This document shows positions 7,311 through 16,421 of a DNA stretch of 55,216 nt, piece after piece (positions within the stretch are counted from its first letter, which is position 1; every line of letters starts with the position of its first letter). Below the pieces are notes generated by a model. It saw nothing but the letters and a program-made list of their open reading frames with translations. It was not told the DNA's origin and searched no databases. Made by a program: the position numbers and the translations under genes. The stretch is from positions 1 through 55,216 of the forward strand of contig NZ_JACVVM010000001.1 of assembly GCF_016751895.1 (NCBI RefSeq). Reading direction: 5' to 3'. The DNA comes from Candidatus Sarmatiella mevalonica (GTDB taxonomy: Bacteria > Pseudomonadota > Alphaproteobacteria > Rickettsiales > Rickettsiaceae).

Positions 7311-8086
7311 TATCGTACTTACAGCACTCAAATGCAGATAGATTTTATGTTTGGGATCGATGTTTCGAGGGTATGCAGAATAATTAAAACTTTGAAACGA
7401 TTGGTCGCGAAGTTGGTTGCGATAGAAAAAGATCGCGTCCTAAGCTATGAAGAGACTGAACAGTTAATAGATGTAACGGAGCAAATAATTGAAAGGCCTA
7501 GCAAGAAGCAAAAAGATTCTGGTAAGAAACGTAGGCACACGCTCAAGACTAAAACCCTACCACGGCAAGGTTCATGATTTTAAAATTCATAAACAAAAAG
7601 ATCGTCTTCCGATAGATACCAATATTTATGCCGATTCCGGATATCAGGGGTTAAAGAAACTTTGCAAGAACGCCAAGACACCGATAAAAACACGAAAGAA
7701 AAAGCCCTTGAGTTACTGGCAAAAATATATATTGCTAAAAGACGTATAAAAGTTGAAAATATTATCGCTCAACTTAAAAACTTTCGCATTTTATCGAATC
7801 GTTACCGTAATAAATGCAAGGCTATTAATTTCAAGAATGGATTTTATAATAAAGCATTAGCGGCATAAAACACATCAGCTCTATACCTAACATACTCTGT
7901 ATTTTTTAAGTTCATAACTACTTTCTTACTTACACAGCAGCTCTATTGACAAATGCGAGGAGCATACGAAGCGCAGAGCAGCAGCGTACATAAAAAGTAT
8001 GTGAGGATATTCACACATCGACAGCGACGAAGCAGTTGCCATCAGGAGTAGAGCTAAGAAAGGGGTCCATTAAAAAAAGCAAAAGA

Positions 8087-9361
8087 TTAATAATTCAATT
8101 CACCGCACGGTTCGATAATTTTCGTACCTAAATACGGCACCAAAACCGGCGGTACGGTGATAGATCCATCAAAATTTTGATAATTTTCCATAATAGCGAT
8201 CATAGTCCTGCCAACTGCTAATCCAGAACCATTTAACGTATGCACTAGGCTATTAGTACCATCGCGAGATTTCAAACGAATCTTCCCCCTCCTGGCCTGA
8301 AAATCGGTACAATTAGAGCAGCTTGATATTTCACGATACTTACCCTGCGAAGGCATCCATACTTCTATATCATATGTTTTTGCCGCCGCAAAGCCAGTGT
8401 CTTTGCTACATAATAACATTATTCTATAAGGTAACTCTAAGCGTTTTAATATTTCTTCGGCGGAATTTAGGATATATTCCAGCTCCTGATGAGAGTCTCT
8501 AGGATTAGTAATAGATACTAACTCCACCTTAGTAAATTGATGCATTCTAATCATGCCCACAGTATCCTTGCCACTCGCGCCAGCCTCCGATCTAAAACAA
8601 TGAGTAGCTGCTGTGCATCTTATAGGCAATTGCTCTTGCGGCGTAATGCTGTCCATAAACATACTCACTAATGGCACCTCGGAAGTAGGAATTAATCTGC
8701 GTCCATCGGTAGTGCTAAAAGATTCTTCCTCAAATTTAGGCAATTGACCAGAACAAAACATGGCGTGATCTCGCACAAGTAATGGTGGGGCAAATTCTTT
8801 GAAGCCAAATTCATTCACGTGCACATCTATCATATAAGATACTAACGCCCTTTCCATTTTTGCTAGCCACGAAGAAAGAATCACGAAGCGCGAACCTGAT
8901 ATTTTAGCAGCATGAGCAAAATTCATCATACCCAATTTCTGCCCTATAATGTTATGGGCGAGCGGATCTTCGATTTCTGGAATCTTACCAAAATCACGAA
9001 TTAAAACGTTCATCTCCTCGCTTTCACCATATGGCACGCTCTCATCCAAAATATTAGGAATAACTTCTAGTAATGCTTGCAACGCATTATCATCTTCTTC
9101 TATTTGCGATTCCAGCTCACTAATTTGACTCGTGATATCAGCAATTTGATTTTTTAACTCCGCTAATGTTTCATGATTAGCCTGCGAAAACTGTTTACTG
9201 TATGTGTTTTTTGCATTTTGCAAATTTTGCATAGAAGTAATTTTTTCTCTTCTGCTTTTATCTAATGCAATAATCTGTGATGCAGCGGATGCTAAACCTC
9301 TTTTATTTAAAGCTTCATCAAAATCTTGTGGATGATCACAAATCCATTTTACATCTATCAT
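8087..9361 (-). CDS. serS: Seryl-tRNA synthetase
   Basis: A class II aminoacyl-tRNA synthetase charging tRNA-Ser in the cytoplasm; 424 residues, the usual length. The N-terminal tRNA-binding coiled-coil arm spans about residues 28-105. Motif 2 is CFRSEAGASGKDTVGMIRMHQFTKVE and motif 3 is GSGLAVGRTMIAIMENYQ. It is last in a minus-strand run after ftsI (79-bp gap). Its 3' end is 18 bp from the edge of the split palindromic element. Confidence 0.97.
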   Translation of the reverse strand: MIDVKWICDHPQDFDEALNKRGLASAASQIIALDKSRREKITSMQNLQNAKNTYSKQFSQANHETLAELKNQIADITSQISELESQIEEDDNALQALLEVIPNILDESVPYGESEEMNVLIRDFGKIPEIEDPLAHNIIGQKLGMMNFAHAAKISGSRFVILSSWLAKMERALVSYMIDVHVNEFGFKEFAPPLLVRDHAMFCSGQLPKFEEESFSTTDGRRLIPTSEVPLVSMFMDSITPQEQLPIRCTAATHCFRSEAGASGKDTVGMIRMHQFTKVELVSITNPRDSHQELEYILNSAEEILKRLELPYRIMLLCSKDTGFAAAKTYDIEVWMPSQGKYREISSCSNCTDFQARRGKIRLKSRDGTNSLVHTLNGSGLAVGRTMIAIMENYQNFDGSITVPPVLVPYLGTKIIEPCGELNY

Positions 9362-9440
9362 ACGCTCTCACTCTCATTATTTAATTAAAATTTTATTCTT
9401 AATTTAACTTATTAGCTACTCTCTTACAAGAGACCAACTG

Positions 9441-11108
9441 TCAAATCTCCCTTTTTTTCTTTTCCTGGACGTGCTTAAGATGATTATAATTATCTCTATC
9501 AGGTTCTATACCATATAAAACAATCATCCTCTGAATAATTTTACTCGCTGTAGGCGCAACATTCCAACCGGCAGTTGTAAAACCAAAAGTATTAGGTGTA
9601 GCTTGGGGGTTATCTAATAACACATACACCACATATTTAGGATTATTCATGGGAAAGGCTCCAATAAAAGAAGCTACGCGAGCATTGCCAGAATATTTAC
9701 CGCCACTTACTTTATTTGCGGTACCAGTTTTACCACCTATCAAATACATATCAACATTAGCTTTTTTTGCAGTACCATCGGCCACAACTGCTCTTAATAG
9801 CCGACGCATAGTATCGGACGTTTCAGGCCTTAACACTCGCTTTGGTTCAATGCCGTCATTTTTATTTTTAATTATAGTAATTGGAAACATCAACCCACCA
9901 TTCACTATTGGCAGAAAAGCTTTTAACAAATGCAATGGAGTAACCGACAAACTATAACCAAAAGAAACAGTAGCCAAAGTAATATCGGACCAATGATTTG
10001 GCGTAATTGGTATACCACGTTCAGCTAACTCTATTTCAATTTGCTTCAAAAAACCAAATTTCTCTAAATATTCTTTAAATGTATCCTTACCAACATCTAG
10101 GGCAACTTGGCTAACACCAATATTAGAAGATTGACAAAATACTTCATATAAACTGTGCATTCCCTTCTTAGGGCGGTGATCTTTAATAGAAAACCCGCCA
10201 ATCTTCAAAGAATCTAAATTATATAATTTGTCTAAATTAGTTGTGTTTGTATCAAGTCCTATGGCTACAGTAAAAATTTTAAATACAGAACCTAACTCAT
10301 ACACTCCTAAAGAATTTACATGAAATAAATTTTCCGCTGCAAAAGATGCTGGATGATGGGGGTTAAAATCAGGTTTACTAACCATTGCTAATATTTCGCC
10401 ATTGTTAGGGTTTGCAATAATTACAGCTCCTCCAATAGCTTTAAACTCTTCAATCGCTTTAGTTAATTCTTCATTTGCGATATTTTGCAATCTTATATCA
10501 ATAGATAACTGTAGCGTTGGCTTTTCTGTGGCAGCAAACACATCTTGCTCAGGTTGTAGCATCGAATCGCAAAATTTCTCTAAACCGCTCAAACCTTTCT
10601 GATCTCTGCCAACATATCCTATTACATGAGAGAGTAAGTGGGAAAATAAATAAAATCTTTTATATTCTTTTTGAATCTCGAATCCTGGCAATGGAGTTTT
10701 TTCTATTTTAAATTGCAGTTCTGGCGTTAAATCACGCTGTACCCACACAAAGGTCTTATTTTGTCGCAATATCTTCTTAACTTTAGAGCGATCTAAATCT
10801 GGTAATAATTGCGATAACTTTTCTACTGCATGATCCACATCAGGTATTTTTTTAGGATTAGCGAAGAGCGAAGCAGAAGGGAGATTAACAGCAAGAAAAG
10901 TATTGTTCCTGTCCACAATCTCACGTCTTTGTTGAATTAATGTGCTTAATGATTCATTATATTTGCTACTATAATCACTATTCACTTGTCTCGTCATCAC
11001 TTGCACTAAACGTATAGACAGAATGATAAAGACTAGACTAAAAACAACAATCAAAGTAAAGATTCGTTTTTTAGTAGTATGGGCGGAGTAATGGAAACGC
11101 CAGAACAT
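9441..11108 (-). CDS. ftsI: Septal peptidoglycan transpeptidase (PBP3)
   Basis: A penicillin-binding protein that cross-links septal peptidoglycan. 555 residues: one N-terminal membrane anchor (about 15-37), a PBP dimerisation domain, then a transpeptidase domain with all three catalytic motifs: SVFK (Ser274), SSN (327-329) and KTGT (460-463). It lies after rsmH and ftsL in the classical dcw order. Its presence, with mrcA at 41315, supports a peptidoglycan-making cell. Confidence 0.96.
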   Translation of the reverse strand: MFWRFHYSAHTTKKRIFTLIVVFSLVFIILSIRLVQVMTRQVNSDYSSKYNESLSTLIQQRREIVDRNNTFLAVNLPSASLFANPKKIPDVDHAVEKLSQLLPDLDRSKVKKILRQNKTFVWVQRDLTPELQFKIEKTPLPGFEIQKEYKRFYLFSHLLSHVIGYVGRDQKGLSGLEKFCDSMLQPEQDVFAATEKPTLQLSIDIRLQNIANEELTKAIEEFKAIGGAVIIANPNNGEILAMVSKPDFNPHHPASFAAENLFHVNSLGVYELGSVFKIFTVAIGLDTNTTNLDKLYNLDSLKIGGFSIKDHRPKKGMHSLYEVFCQSSNIGVSQVALDVGKDTFKEYLEKFGFLKQIEIELAERGIPITPNHWSDITLATVSFGYSLSVTPLHLLKAFLPIVNGGLMFPITIIKNKNDGIEPKRVLRPETSDTMRRLLRAVVADGTAKKANVDMYLIGGKTGTANKVSGGKYSGNARVASFIGAFPMNNPKYVVYVLLDNPQATPNTFGFTTAGWNVAPTASKIIQRMIVLYGIEPDRDNYNHLKHVQEKKKREI

Positions 11109-11149
11109 TGAGTAAATGATATGAAAAATGAACGATAGTTACGGAAAAT

Positions 11150-11491
11150 TCAAAAACCCACGCCAAAACTAGCTCTATACACACCGTTAGGATTATCGCT
11201 AAACTGATCGCTGAATTCCGAAAGAGGATTGGGCACAATCTGCGTTACTTTAATCGATCGCAAATCTTCGCGTAACGCAGCGATATTTGCAAGACTATCC
11301 GGCGATACTAAAAATGTTAACTCTGCTTTTAATATACGCAAGTTCACGCTTTCCTTCTCTATCTGCATTTTAAGTAAATCTAGCTGACGAGATACTTGTT
11401 CCACCCTGTCTTTTATGCAAAATAAACTACATACTATAGCAAGGTATACAGACAATACAATGAATAAAACTGGTTTAATCTTTATTAACAT
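11150..11491 (-). CDS. ftsL: Cell division protein FtsL
   Basis: 113 residues with a short cytoplasmic start, one membrane span (about 7-25) and a leucine-rich coiled coil (about 28-65), the FtsL architecture. Sequence conservation in this family is poor, so the call rests on position: 6 bp after rsmH and 41 bp before ftsI, exactly where ftsL sits in dcw clusters. FtsL joins FtsB and FtsQ to activate FtsI/FtsW. Confidence 0.8.
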   Translation of the reverse strand: MLIKIKPVLFIVLSVYLAIVCSLFCIKDRVEQVSRQLDLLKMQIEKESVNLRILKAELTFLVSPDSLANIAALREDLRSIKVTQIVPNPLSEFSDQFSDNPNGVYRASFGVGF

Positions 11492-11497
11492 CTAATT

Positions 11498-12541
11498 TTA
11501 TACATATGTTCTTGGTTCATACACAGCTACCCGCATCTTTGCAGAGCGCGCTTTATAATTTCTAACTATCTCTTGCCCTGATGGAGTAAGGGGTTTGGGA
11601 TATACCAAATTAAGATATTCATCTCTCCGCGCTTCCTGTTCTATATCAACCTCTTCTGGTGCTATCATAGGTTTGGCACCCCCCCCACTATCTAGTATAA
11701 CGTCATTGTTAGACCATTTACTCTTTTTTACCTTAGAAATTTTATGTAATTTGAAAAAATTTTTTACTATCCTATCTTCTAGTGAGTGAAAGTTAACTAT
11801 TATTATTCTCGCTCCTATATTTAAAATCTTATGCATATTATAGCAAAAATATTCTAGCTCTTGCAGCTCTTGGTTCACGTGTATCCTTAATGCCTGAAAG
11901 GTCTTGGTTGCGTTGTCTATCTTACCTCTCTTAGGTAGTGATTTGCGCACTATATGGGCTAAATCGCGAGTATTTTTAATATTATCTTTATGCAAAAACA
12001 CGGCTTTTGCTACTCGCCTTGCGCCAGTCTCTTCGCCATAATGATAAATCACGTCAGCTATTTGTTGTTGCGTTGCGGAATGTATAAAATCTAAAACATC
12101 ATAATCATTCAATCCCATAGCCATACTTAGCTTTCCCGACGAATTGAATGAAAACCCGCGATTTTCATCGTCTAGCTGCATTTGCGATAAGCCAAGATCC
12201 ATCACAATACCATCAAAGCGAATCTGCTGATCGCTACGTGTAAAAAGATTAATTGCGGAAGAATAGCGGGAATGTATAAAACGAAAACGACTGCCGTATT
12301 GCAATTCCATAGCTTTCGCAGTTTGCTTCGTCACTTCATCTCTATCAATCGCTATTACATTACAATTTGAGTAATTTAAGATAGCTGAGCTATACCCACC
12401 TCCACCAAAAGTACAATCTAAGTAAATCTCGTCATCTCTTGGCTCAAGACATTGCAGCATCTGTTCCAACATCACTGGCACATGAACACTTGCGTTACTA
12501 GCGCAAAGACTATCTGGTTGTATTGAGGATGAATTAGGCAT
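11498..12541 (-). CDS. rsmH: 16S rRNA m4C1402 methyltransferase
   Basis: This N4-methylates C1402 in the decoding centre of 16S rRNA. Family blocks visible: HVPVMLEQMLQCLEP (about 20), the SAM-binding LDCTFGGGGYSSAIL (about 42), DGIVMDLGLSQMQLDDENRGFSF, ALRIHVNQELQELE and NFHSLEDRIVK. At 347 residues it is slightly long: a 19-residue leader precedes HVPVM, and there is extra sequence near GGGAKP. It is the first gene of the rsmH-ftsL-ftsI group, 28 bp after fliE. Confidence 0.95.
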   Translation of the reverse strand: MPNSSSIQPDSLCASNASVHVPVMLEQMLQCLEPRDDEIYLDCTFGGGGYSSAILNYSNCNVIAIDRDEVTKQTAKAMELQYGSRFRFIHSRYSSAINLFTRSDQQIRFDGIVMDLGLSQMQLDDENRGFSFNSSGKLSMAMGLNDYDVLDFIHSATQQQIADVIYHYGEETGARRVAKAVFLHKDNIKNTRDLAHIVRKSLPKRGKIDNATKTFQALRIHVNQELQELEYFCYNMHKILNIGARIIIVNFHSLEDRIVKNFFKLHKISKVKKSKWSNNDVILDSGGGAKPMIAPEEVDIEQEARRDEYLNLVYPKPLTPSGQEIVRNYKARSAKMRVAVYEPRTYV

Positions 12542-12569
12542 AAAGTAGCAAATATAATCTAACTGTTAC

Positions 12570-13118
12570 TTATATTTGCATATTTGTTAATTGTTCCCAT
12601 GCCTTAGTAAAGGCATCGCGTAGCTTTGCGAGCGTAGCAAGTGTTTGTTGAGCGCTGCTCAAGGCTTTGTTTAATTCTATTACATTGTTGCTAAGCATAG
12701 CACTCCTTGCAGCCTCTACCTGTTTGCTCCACGAACTAACGCATGTTTTAACTATATTATCAGACGCAGCAATTTCATCGATAACGATAGGTTTGCTAGG
12801 CATAGAATTCCTTGCGTTGGGTGCAATACCCACACTGTCAATAATGTTCACTCCCTGCAATACGTTATGAGAAAGTTCTACTTGATCTTTTGGCATGAAG
12901 GTAGAATCTACGCTTCCTACAGACTGTTTATAGGAGTTGACGCGATCAATTATTTCCTCTGGCGTAAGTTTATGCAATCTATTAAAACTTACTTGCATTT
13001 GTTTATGAAACTCCACCGCATCTTGCACAATATTTTTCGACTCCTTGGCGTGCTCCTGATGATTTATCTTAGAAGCGTTGTATGCGTTTTGAGCTAGTAA
13101 AAAATCAAGAGAATTCAT
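12570..13118 (-). CDS. fliE: Flagellar hook-basal body protein FliE, extended
   Basis: FliE links the MS ring to the rod. The last 40 residues (ELNKALSSAQQTLATLAKLRDAFTKAWEQLTNMQI) follow the FliE C-terminal helix pattern ending in the M-R/N-M-Q-I/V motif. The gene follows flgB and flgC as in many flagellar operons. At 182 residues it is nearly twice the usual length. The extra N-terminal half is helical and polar, with no signal peptide. Confidence 0.8.
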   Translation of the reverse strand: MNSLDFLLAQNAYNASKINHQEHAKESKNIVQDAVEFHKQMQVSFNRLHKLTPEEIIDRVNSYKQSVGSVDSTFMPKDQVELSHNVLQGVNIIDSVGIAPNARNSMPSKPIVIDEIAASDNIVKTCVSSWSKQVEAARSAMLSNNVIELNKALSSAQQTLATLAKLRDAFTKAWEQLTNMQI

Positions 13119-13194
13119 GGTCTTTATGCAATATTTTGTAATTTTGTATTTTATATAAGCTTTATTCTGGTAATACTGGTAATAGTAATGTAGC

Positions 13195-13701
13195 TTATTT
13201 AATAGAATCTATGGTTTTTTGTATCATATTTTTTGCAACGTCAGTTATAGCAAGATTCAACTCATAACTCCGCTGCGCTTCGGTTGCATCCGTCACTTCT
13301 ATTTCGCGTTCTATATTTGGATAAACTACATATCCATCATCATTCGCATTAGGATGATTGGGATCATATCTATATCTAAATCTATCGCTCTTAGATTTAT
13401 TAATTTTTTTTACCGAAATTAAATGGGCGCCAAGACGCTTGTTGTATTTATTTTGAACCACTACTACCCTTCTCACGTAAGCATCGCTGCCGTTAGTTAC
13501 AGGCGTATCTATATTAGCAATATTTTCTGAAGCAACTTTCAATCTTTCTGACTGCAAATTCATTCCATTTATACCAACATTCATTGCCGCAGTTAAACCA
13601 TCAACACGCTCGCCACTCTCCTGTTCGCGACTACTCTTGGCTATAACATTATAAGCGATACAGAAAGATATAGCTAATAACAATATTCTCATCATTTTCA
13701 A
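13195..13701 (-). CDS. flgC: Flagellar proximal rod protein FlgC with a signal peptide
   Basis: A rod component of the flagellar basal body. The conserved N-terminal helix and motif (LTAAMNVGINGMNLQSERLKVASENIANIDTP) and the C-terminal helix (YELNLAITDVAKNMIQKTIDSIK) are present. In front lies a hydrophobic stretch, RILLLAISFCIAYNVIAKS, that looks like a cleavable Sec signal; rod proteins normally have none. The frame opens with TTG at 13701. The ATG at 13695 is an equally good start and keeps the signal. It lies 9 bp after flgB. Confidence 0.88.
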   Translation of the reverse strand: MKMMRILLLAISFCIAYNVIAKSSREQESGERVDGLTAAMNVGINGMNLQSERLKVASENIANIDTPVTNGSDAYVRRVVVVQNKYNKRLGAHLISVKKINKSKSDRFRYRYDPNHPNANDDGYVVYPNIEREIEVTDATEAQRSYELNLAITDVAKNMIQKTIDSIK

Positions 13702-13710
13702 CGCAAAAAT

Positions 13711-14238
13711 CTACCTCGCTCCAATCACCGTATCTATGTATCCACGCATAGCATTACGCACGGCCAAGGCAGTATCATACTCACTTTTTGTTTTAGCAAT
13801 CTTTTCGGCTTGTTCTATACTAGAAACATTATTGCCATTAATTTTTGTGTACTTGTCCTGAGTACCATCTACACTATTTTTCGCAATGTTTTTTAACTGA
13901 GGCGCAAGAATTCTACCATCATAACCATCCGGAACCCTTTTTAAACCAGAAGCAAAATGATGACTGTGTGGTTGAGCTAATTCTAAATCTGGCAAATCTT
14001 CATCTTTTAATGCTATATACAAATCGCGAGCTTTATAACCAGGGGTATTAACGTTAGCTGCATTCTCTGATAGAATTTTTAACCTCTCGGCGGCAGCGAG
14101 CATTTTTTTATCAGCTAGATCCATTGCATCGCGAGATACCGCAGACCACACGCTGCCTTCGGCGTAATCATCAGAATATGCGTAACACTGAGCGACACAC
14201 ACGCAGCACGAAAACAGAAATATTTTTAACAATTGCAT
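13711..14238 (-). CDS. flgB: Flagellar proximal rod protein FlgB with a signal peptide
   Basis: A rod component of the flagellar basal body. The signature block MLAAAERLKILSENAANVNTPGYKARDL is at about residues 46-73, and a C-terminal rod helix (EYDTALAVRNAMRGYIDTVIGAR) is present. Residues 1-22 (MQLLKIFLFSCCVCVAQCYAYS) look like a Sec signal peptide with an A-x-A-like cut site. The first conserved helix starts near residue 28, before the next Met, so only an unusual internal GTG start would avoid the signal. It is the first of flgB-flgC-fliE. Confidence 0.88.
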   Translation of the reverse strand: MQLLKIFLFSCCVCVAQCYAYSDDYAEGSVWSAVSRDAMDLADKKMLAAAERLKILSENAANVNTPGYKARDLYIALKDEDLPDLELAQPHSHHFASGLKRVPDGYDGRILAPQLKNIAKNSVDGTQDKYTKINGNNVSSIEQAEKIAKTKSEYDTALAVRNAMRGYIDTVIGAR

Positions 14239-14353
14239 CGCAAAATAAATAACAAATATAAGAGCGTATCAACAATTTTGGTAGTTTTTTGTAGACAATT
14301 TTACTACATAACTCATCCCATAGCAAGAGAATAGAATAACAAGATCGTATTTA

Positions 14354-14635
14354 CTACTCTTCATCTTCGCTAACATCGGTAGTATTTTCGTCAATATTTT
14401 TAGCACCGTGAATATCACTCTCCTGCTTGTCATTATTGTCCGATTGAATCACGCGCACTTTTTTTGCTGGCTGTTGTTCTTCTACTGGTATTCCCTGCCC
14501 CTGCCATTGCGCTTCTTGTTGAGAGTCTATGCCGCCGCGTGCCAGGCAGTGATTAGCATAACACAACATATAAAAACTAAATAAAGAAAGGAATATCCAT
14601 GCATGCTTTAGAAAAGATTTAGATATAGAGAACAT
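14354..14635 (-). CDS. Small exported acidic protein, unknown
   Basis: 93 residues with a signal peptide (about residues 8-32, ending in CLARG). The remainder is very hydrophilic, Q/E-rich in the middle and ending in a run of Asp/Glu. No family is recognised. It lies 115 bp upstream of flgB on the same strand and may share its transcript. The low-complexity tail gives no functional hint. Confidence 0.55.
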   Translation of the reverse strand: MFSISKSFLKHAWIFLSLFSFYMLCYANHCLARGGIDSQQEAQWQGQGIPVEEQQPAKKVRVIQSDNNDKQESDIHGAKNIDENTTDVSEDEE

Positions 14636-14814
14636 AGAGTTATTGATTATAAATAATTATCCCTTACAATATATTGATGTAATTTACCGAATTAATAAAG
14701 TCAAGTTTTTGTTTACCTTTTTATAGATTGTAAAAAAAATATTTTAGATGTATATATATCTGTACTAAAAATATATAAAATAATCATATAAAATTTAATA
14801 AAAAAAATAGCAAA

Positions 14815-15051
14815 ATGAGTGAAGTAATAGCAAAAAATGAACTACTTGCAATAGTGAATAAAATTGAAAAACTTGAAACTGATAAACAGGATATTAATCA
14901 AGAAATAAAAGATGTATATGCTGATGCAAAAAACCAAGGTTTTGACGTTAAAGCTTTAAAGCAAATTATAAAGTTAAAAAAAATGAAAAGGGATGAATTA
15001 ATTCAACAAGATGAGATGCTAGAGTTATATCGAGAAGTTTTGAATATTTAA
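14815..15051 (+). CDS. GapR-like DNA-binding protein (DUF2312)
   Basis: 78 residues, almost entirely helical: EKLETDKQDINQEIKDVYADAKNQGFDVKALKQIIKLKKM, the DUF2312/GapR hallmark. In Caulobacter GapR binds overtwisted AT-rich DNA ahead of replication forks. Its role here is inferred from the family. The stop codon overlaps the stop of the convergent symporter gene by two bases. A 179-bp A/T-rich gap separates it from the divergent exported-protein gene. Confidence 0.88.
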   Translation: MSEVIAKNELLAIVNKIEKLETDKQDINQEIKDVYADAKNQGFDVKALKQIIKLKKMKRDELIQQDEMLELYREVLNI

Positions 15052-16421
15052 CTTGTCGATTTTGCGCATTTGCCATTTAGGTAATGCGTAATGCTTAGAG
15101 CTATGCAACTCACTAAAGCGCCAATAAATACGCCTTTGATGTTACAGATGGTCATGTGAGCGTGCCAACTAGCAAACGCTACCCCGCCCAAAAACGAACA
15201 GATGCCCATCTGCCATTTACTCACCACTACTTTATATAGCGCGAATACTAAAGGCACGCAAACAATAGGCACCCAAAAACCAGTAATAAACACTACTAGA
15301 TCCACAACATGCTCAAATTTCAATGCTAGTAAGATCGCGACAAGGGCTATTACTATATTAGCGATTTTAGCAAACATCAATAACTTTGTATTATTTTTAA
15401 TATTAAAAATAGGGCTGATGATATCTTTGGTTAAACTGATTGAAATAACATTTAAATCTGAATCTGCGGTAGACATAGTGGCAGAAAGCAAACCGATAAT
15501 CACTAAACCCTTCAACCCCACCGGAATAGTATCGTCTATCATATTACAAAATGCTAAGGCTGGGTCTTGCCCTGGAAATAGATAAGAAACAATCACGCCA
15601 TTAGCCATGATTATTGCAATAAAAAAGAAGTATATTATAGACTTTATATAAATAGCCTTAGTAGTATTGCGCGCTTCTTTATCTAATAATATTCTTTGTA
15701 TAAATGTAGGATAGATAGTGATAACACTAAAACTAATAGAGAGTGCCAAAACTTCTTGCGCTAGATTGTTGGTGATAAATTTACTATCCGTCATAAAATA
15801 TTCTACTACGCTACTCCATCCCACAGTCTTTATTCCAATAATTGCAATTATAGGAACGGCGATGATCATAGTAAAAAACTGCAATAAATTAGTGAATACG
15901 ATAGATTTTAATCCACCAAAAGTTGTATAAGCAATAACTATCGCATAACTAAAAAAAATGGCATATATTTTATTAATCTCTAATATATATTGAAAGATAG
16001 TGCCAGACACCAAAATCTGCGCAGCCAAATATCCCATAGAGCTAATAATAGTTCCTATGCCGGCGATAATTCTACCTAAAGTACCATAATACTGCGCCAT
16101 AATATCTCCAGGCGTTTGTTTCTGATAATGCAGCGCTAATCTAGGCACGATATACTTAGCAATTAAAACATCGAACACCACATTAAACATAAAAGCGATG
16201 GGATATGCAATTGCCCCAATATAAGCTTTTTGCGTTAATCCAAAGACAGTACCACCACCAACAGCAGAAGCAAAAATAGTGGCTATCATTAATATACCGT
16301 ATCCTCTAGAAATGTTCGCAATTGAAGAATAAGTTTTTAAATCCTTATTCTTCGCTCTATTCAGCAAACCAGTGAATAAAATGGATATTAAATAAACAAA
16401 GACAACTAAATTATCTATCAT
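15048..16421 (-). CDS. Sodium:solute symporter family transporter
   Basis: A multi-span membrane protein of the SSF type (457 residues from the ATG at 16421). Family features include a GYGILMIATIFASAVGGGTVFGLTQKAY segment near the N-terminus and the GLLSATMSTADSDLNVISISLTKDI segment in the core, typical of SSF proteins. The substrate cannot be read from the sequence; proline- and pantothenate-type carriers are relatives. The frame is open for 29 more codons, but these overlap the preceding gene. The ATG lies inside the last codons of that gene (11-bp overlap), suggesting translational coupling. Confidence 0.88.
   Translation of the reverse strand: MIDNLVVFVYLISILFTGLLNRAKNKDLKTYSSIANISRGYGILMIATIFASAVGGGTVFGLTQKAYIGAIAYPIAFMFNVVFDVLIAKYIVPRLALHYQKQTPGDIMAQYYGTLGRIIAGIGTIISSMGYLAAQILVSGTIFQYILEINKIYAIFFSYAIVIAYTTFGGLKSIVFTNLLQFFTMIIAVPIIAIIGIKTVGWSSVVEYFMTDSKFITNNLAQEVLALSISFSVITIYPTFIQRILLDKEARNTTKAIYIKSIIYFFFIAIIMANGVIVSYLFPGQDPALAFCNMIDDTIPVGLKGLVIIGLLSATMSTADSDLNVISISLTKDIISPIFNIKNNTKLLMFAKIANIVIALVAILLALKFEHVVDLVVFITGFWVPIVCVPLVFALYKVVVSKWQMGICSFLGGVAFASWHAHMTICNIKGVFIGALVSCIALSITHYLNGKCAKSTS

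Larger units (their letters stand above)
6706..7868 (+). pseudogene. IS5-family transposase, disrupted
   Basis: It starts MAISYTKIRKHPG...FLRLFGISCEEFDILVKKLEVS, then a TGA (6814-6816), then AKKVVGKYKRPGRF up to the IS630 insert. After the insert it resumes YRTYSTQMQIDFMFGIDVSRVCRIIKTL, IDVTEQIIERP (first catalytic Asp), a frameshift near 7560, YADSGYQG (second Asp), another frameshift near 7720, and KVENIIAQLKNFRIL (catalytic Glu). About 15 residues between the RPGRF and YRTY blocks appear lost at the insertion site. It cannot make an active enzyme. Confidence 0.85.
6596..7945 (+). mobile_element. Complete-ended but dead IS5-family element
   Basis: The left end is TAGACCTGTTGCGTAAGT at 6596. 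The right end, read inward on the other strand from 7945, is TAGAGCTGCTGTGTAAGT. The two agree at most positions and define the terminal inverted repeat. The transposase between them is interrupted by an IS630 copy (6866-7310) and carries a stop and frameshifts. Without the IS630 insert it would be about 0.9 kb. Confidence 0.85.
6567..8068 (+). mobile_element. Palindromic element split by an IS5 insertion
   Basis: 6567-6595 is the left end of a main-subfamily palindromic element (AACCTCTTTCC ... TTCATGAT). 7946-8068 continues it (GACAAATGCGAGGAGCATACG ... AAGGGGTCCA). Together they rebuild one element as at 18967-19113. The IS5 element at 6596-7945 lies precisely in between, so it jumped into an existing palindrome. 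Confidence 0.75.
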
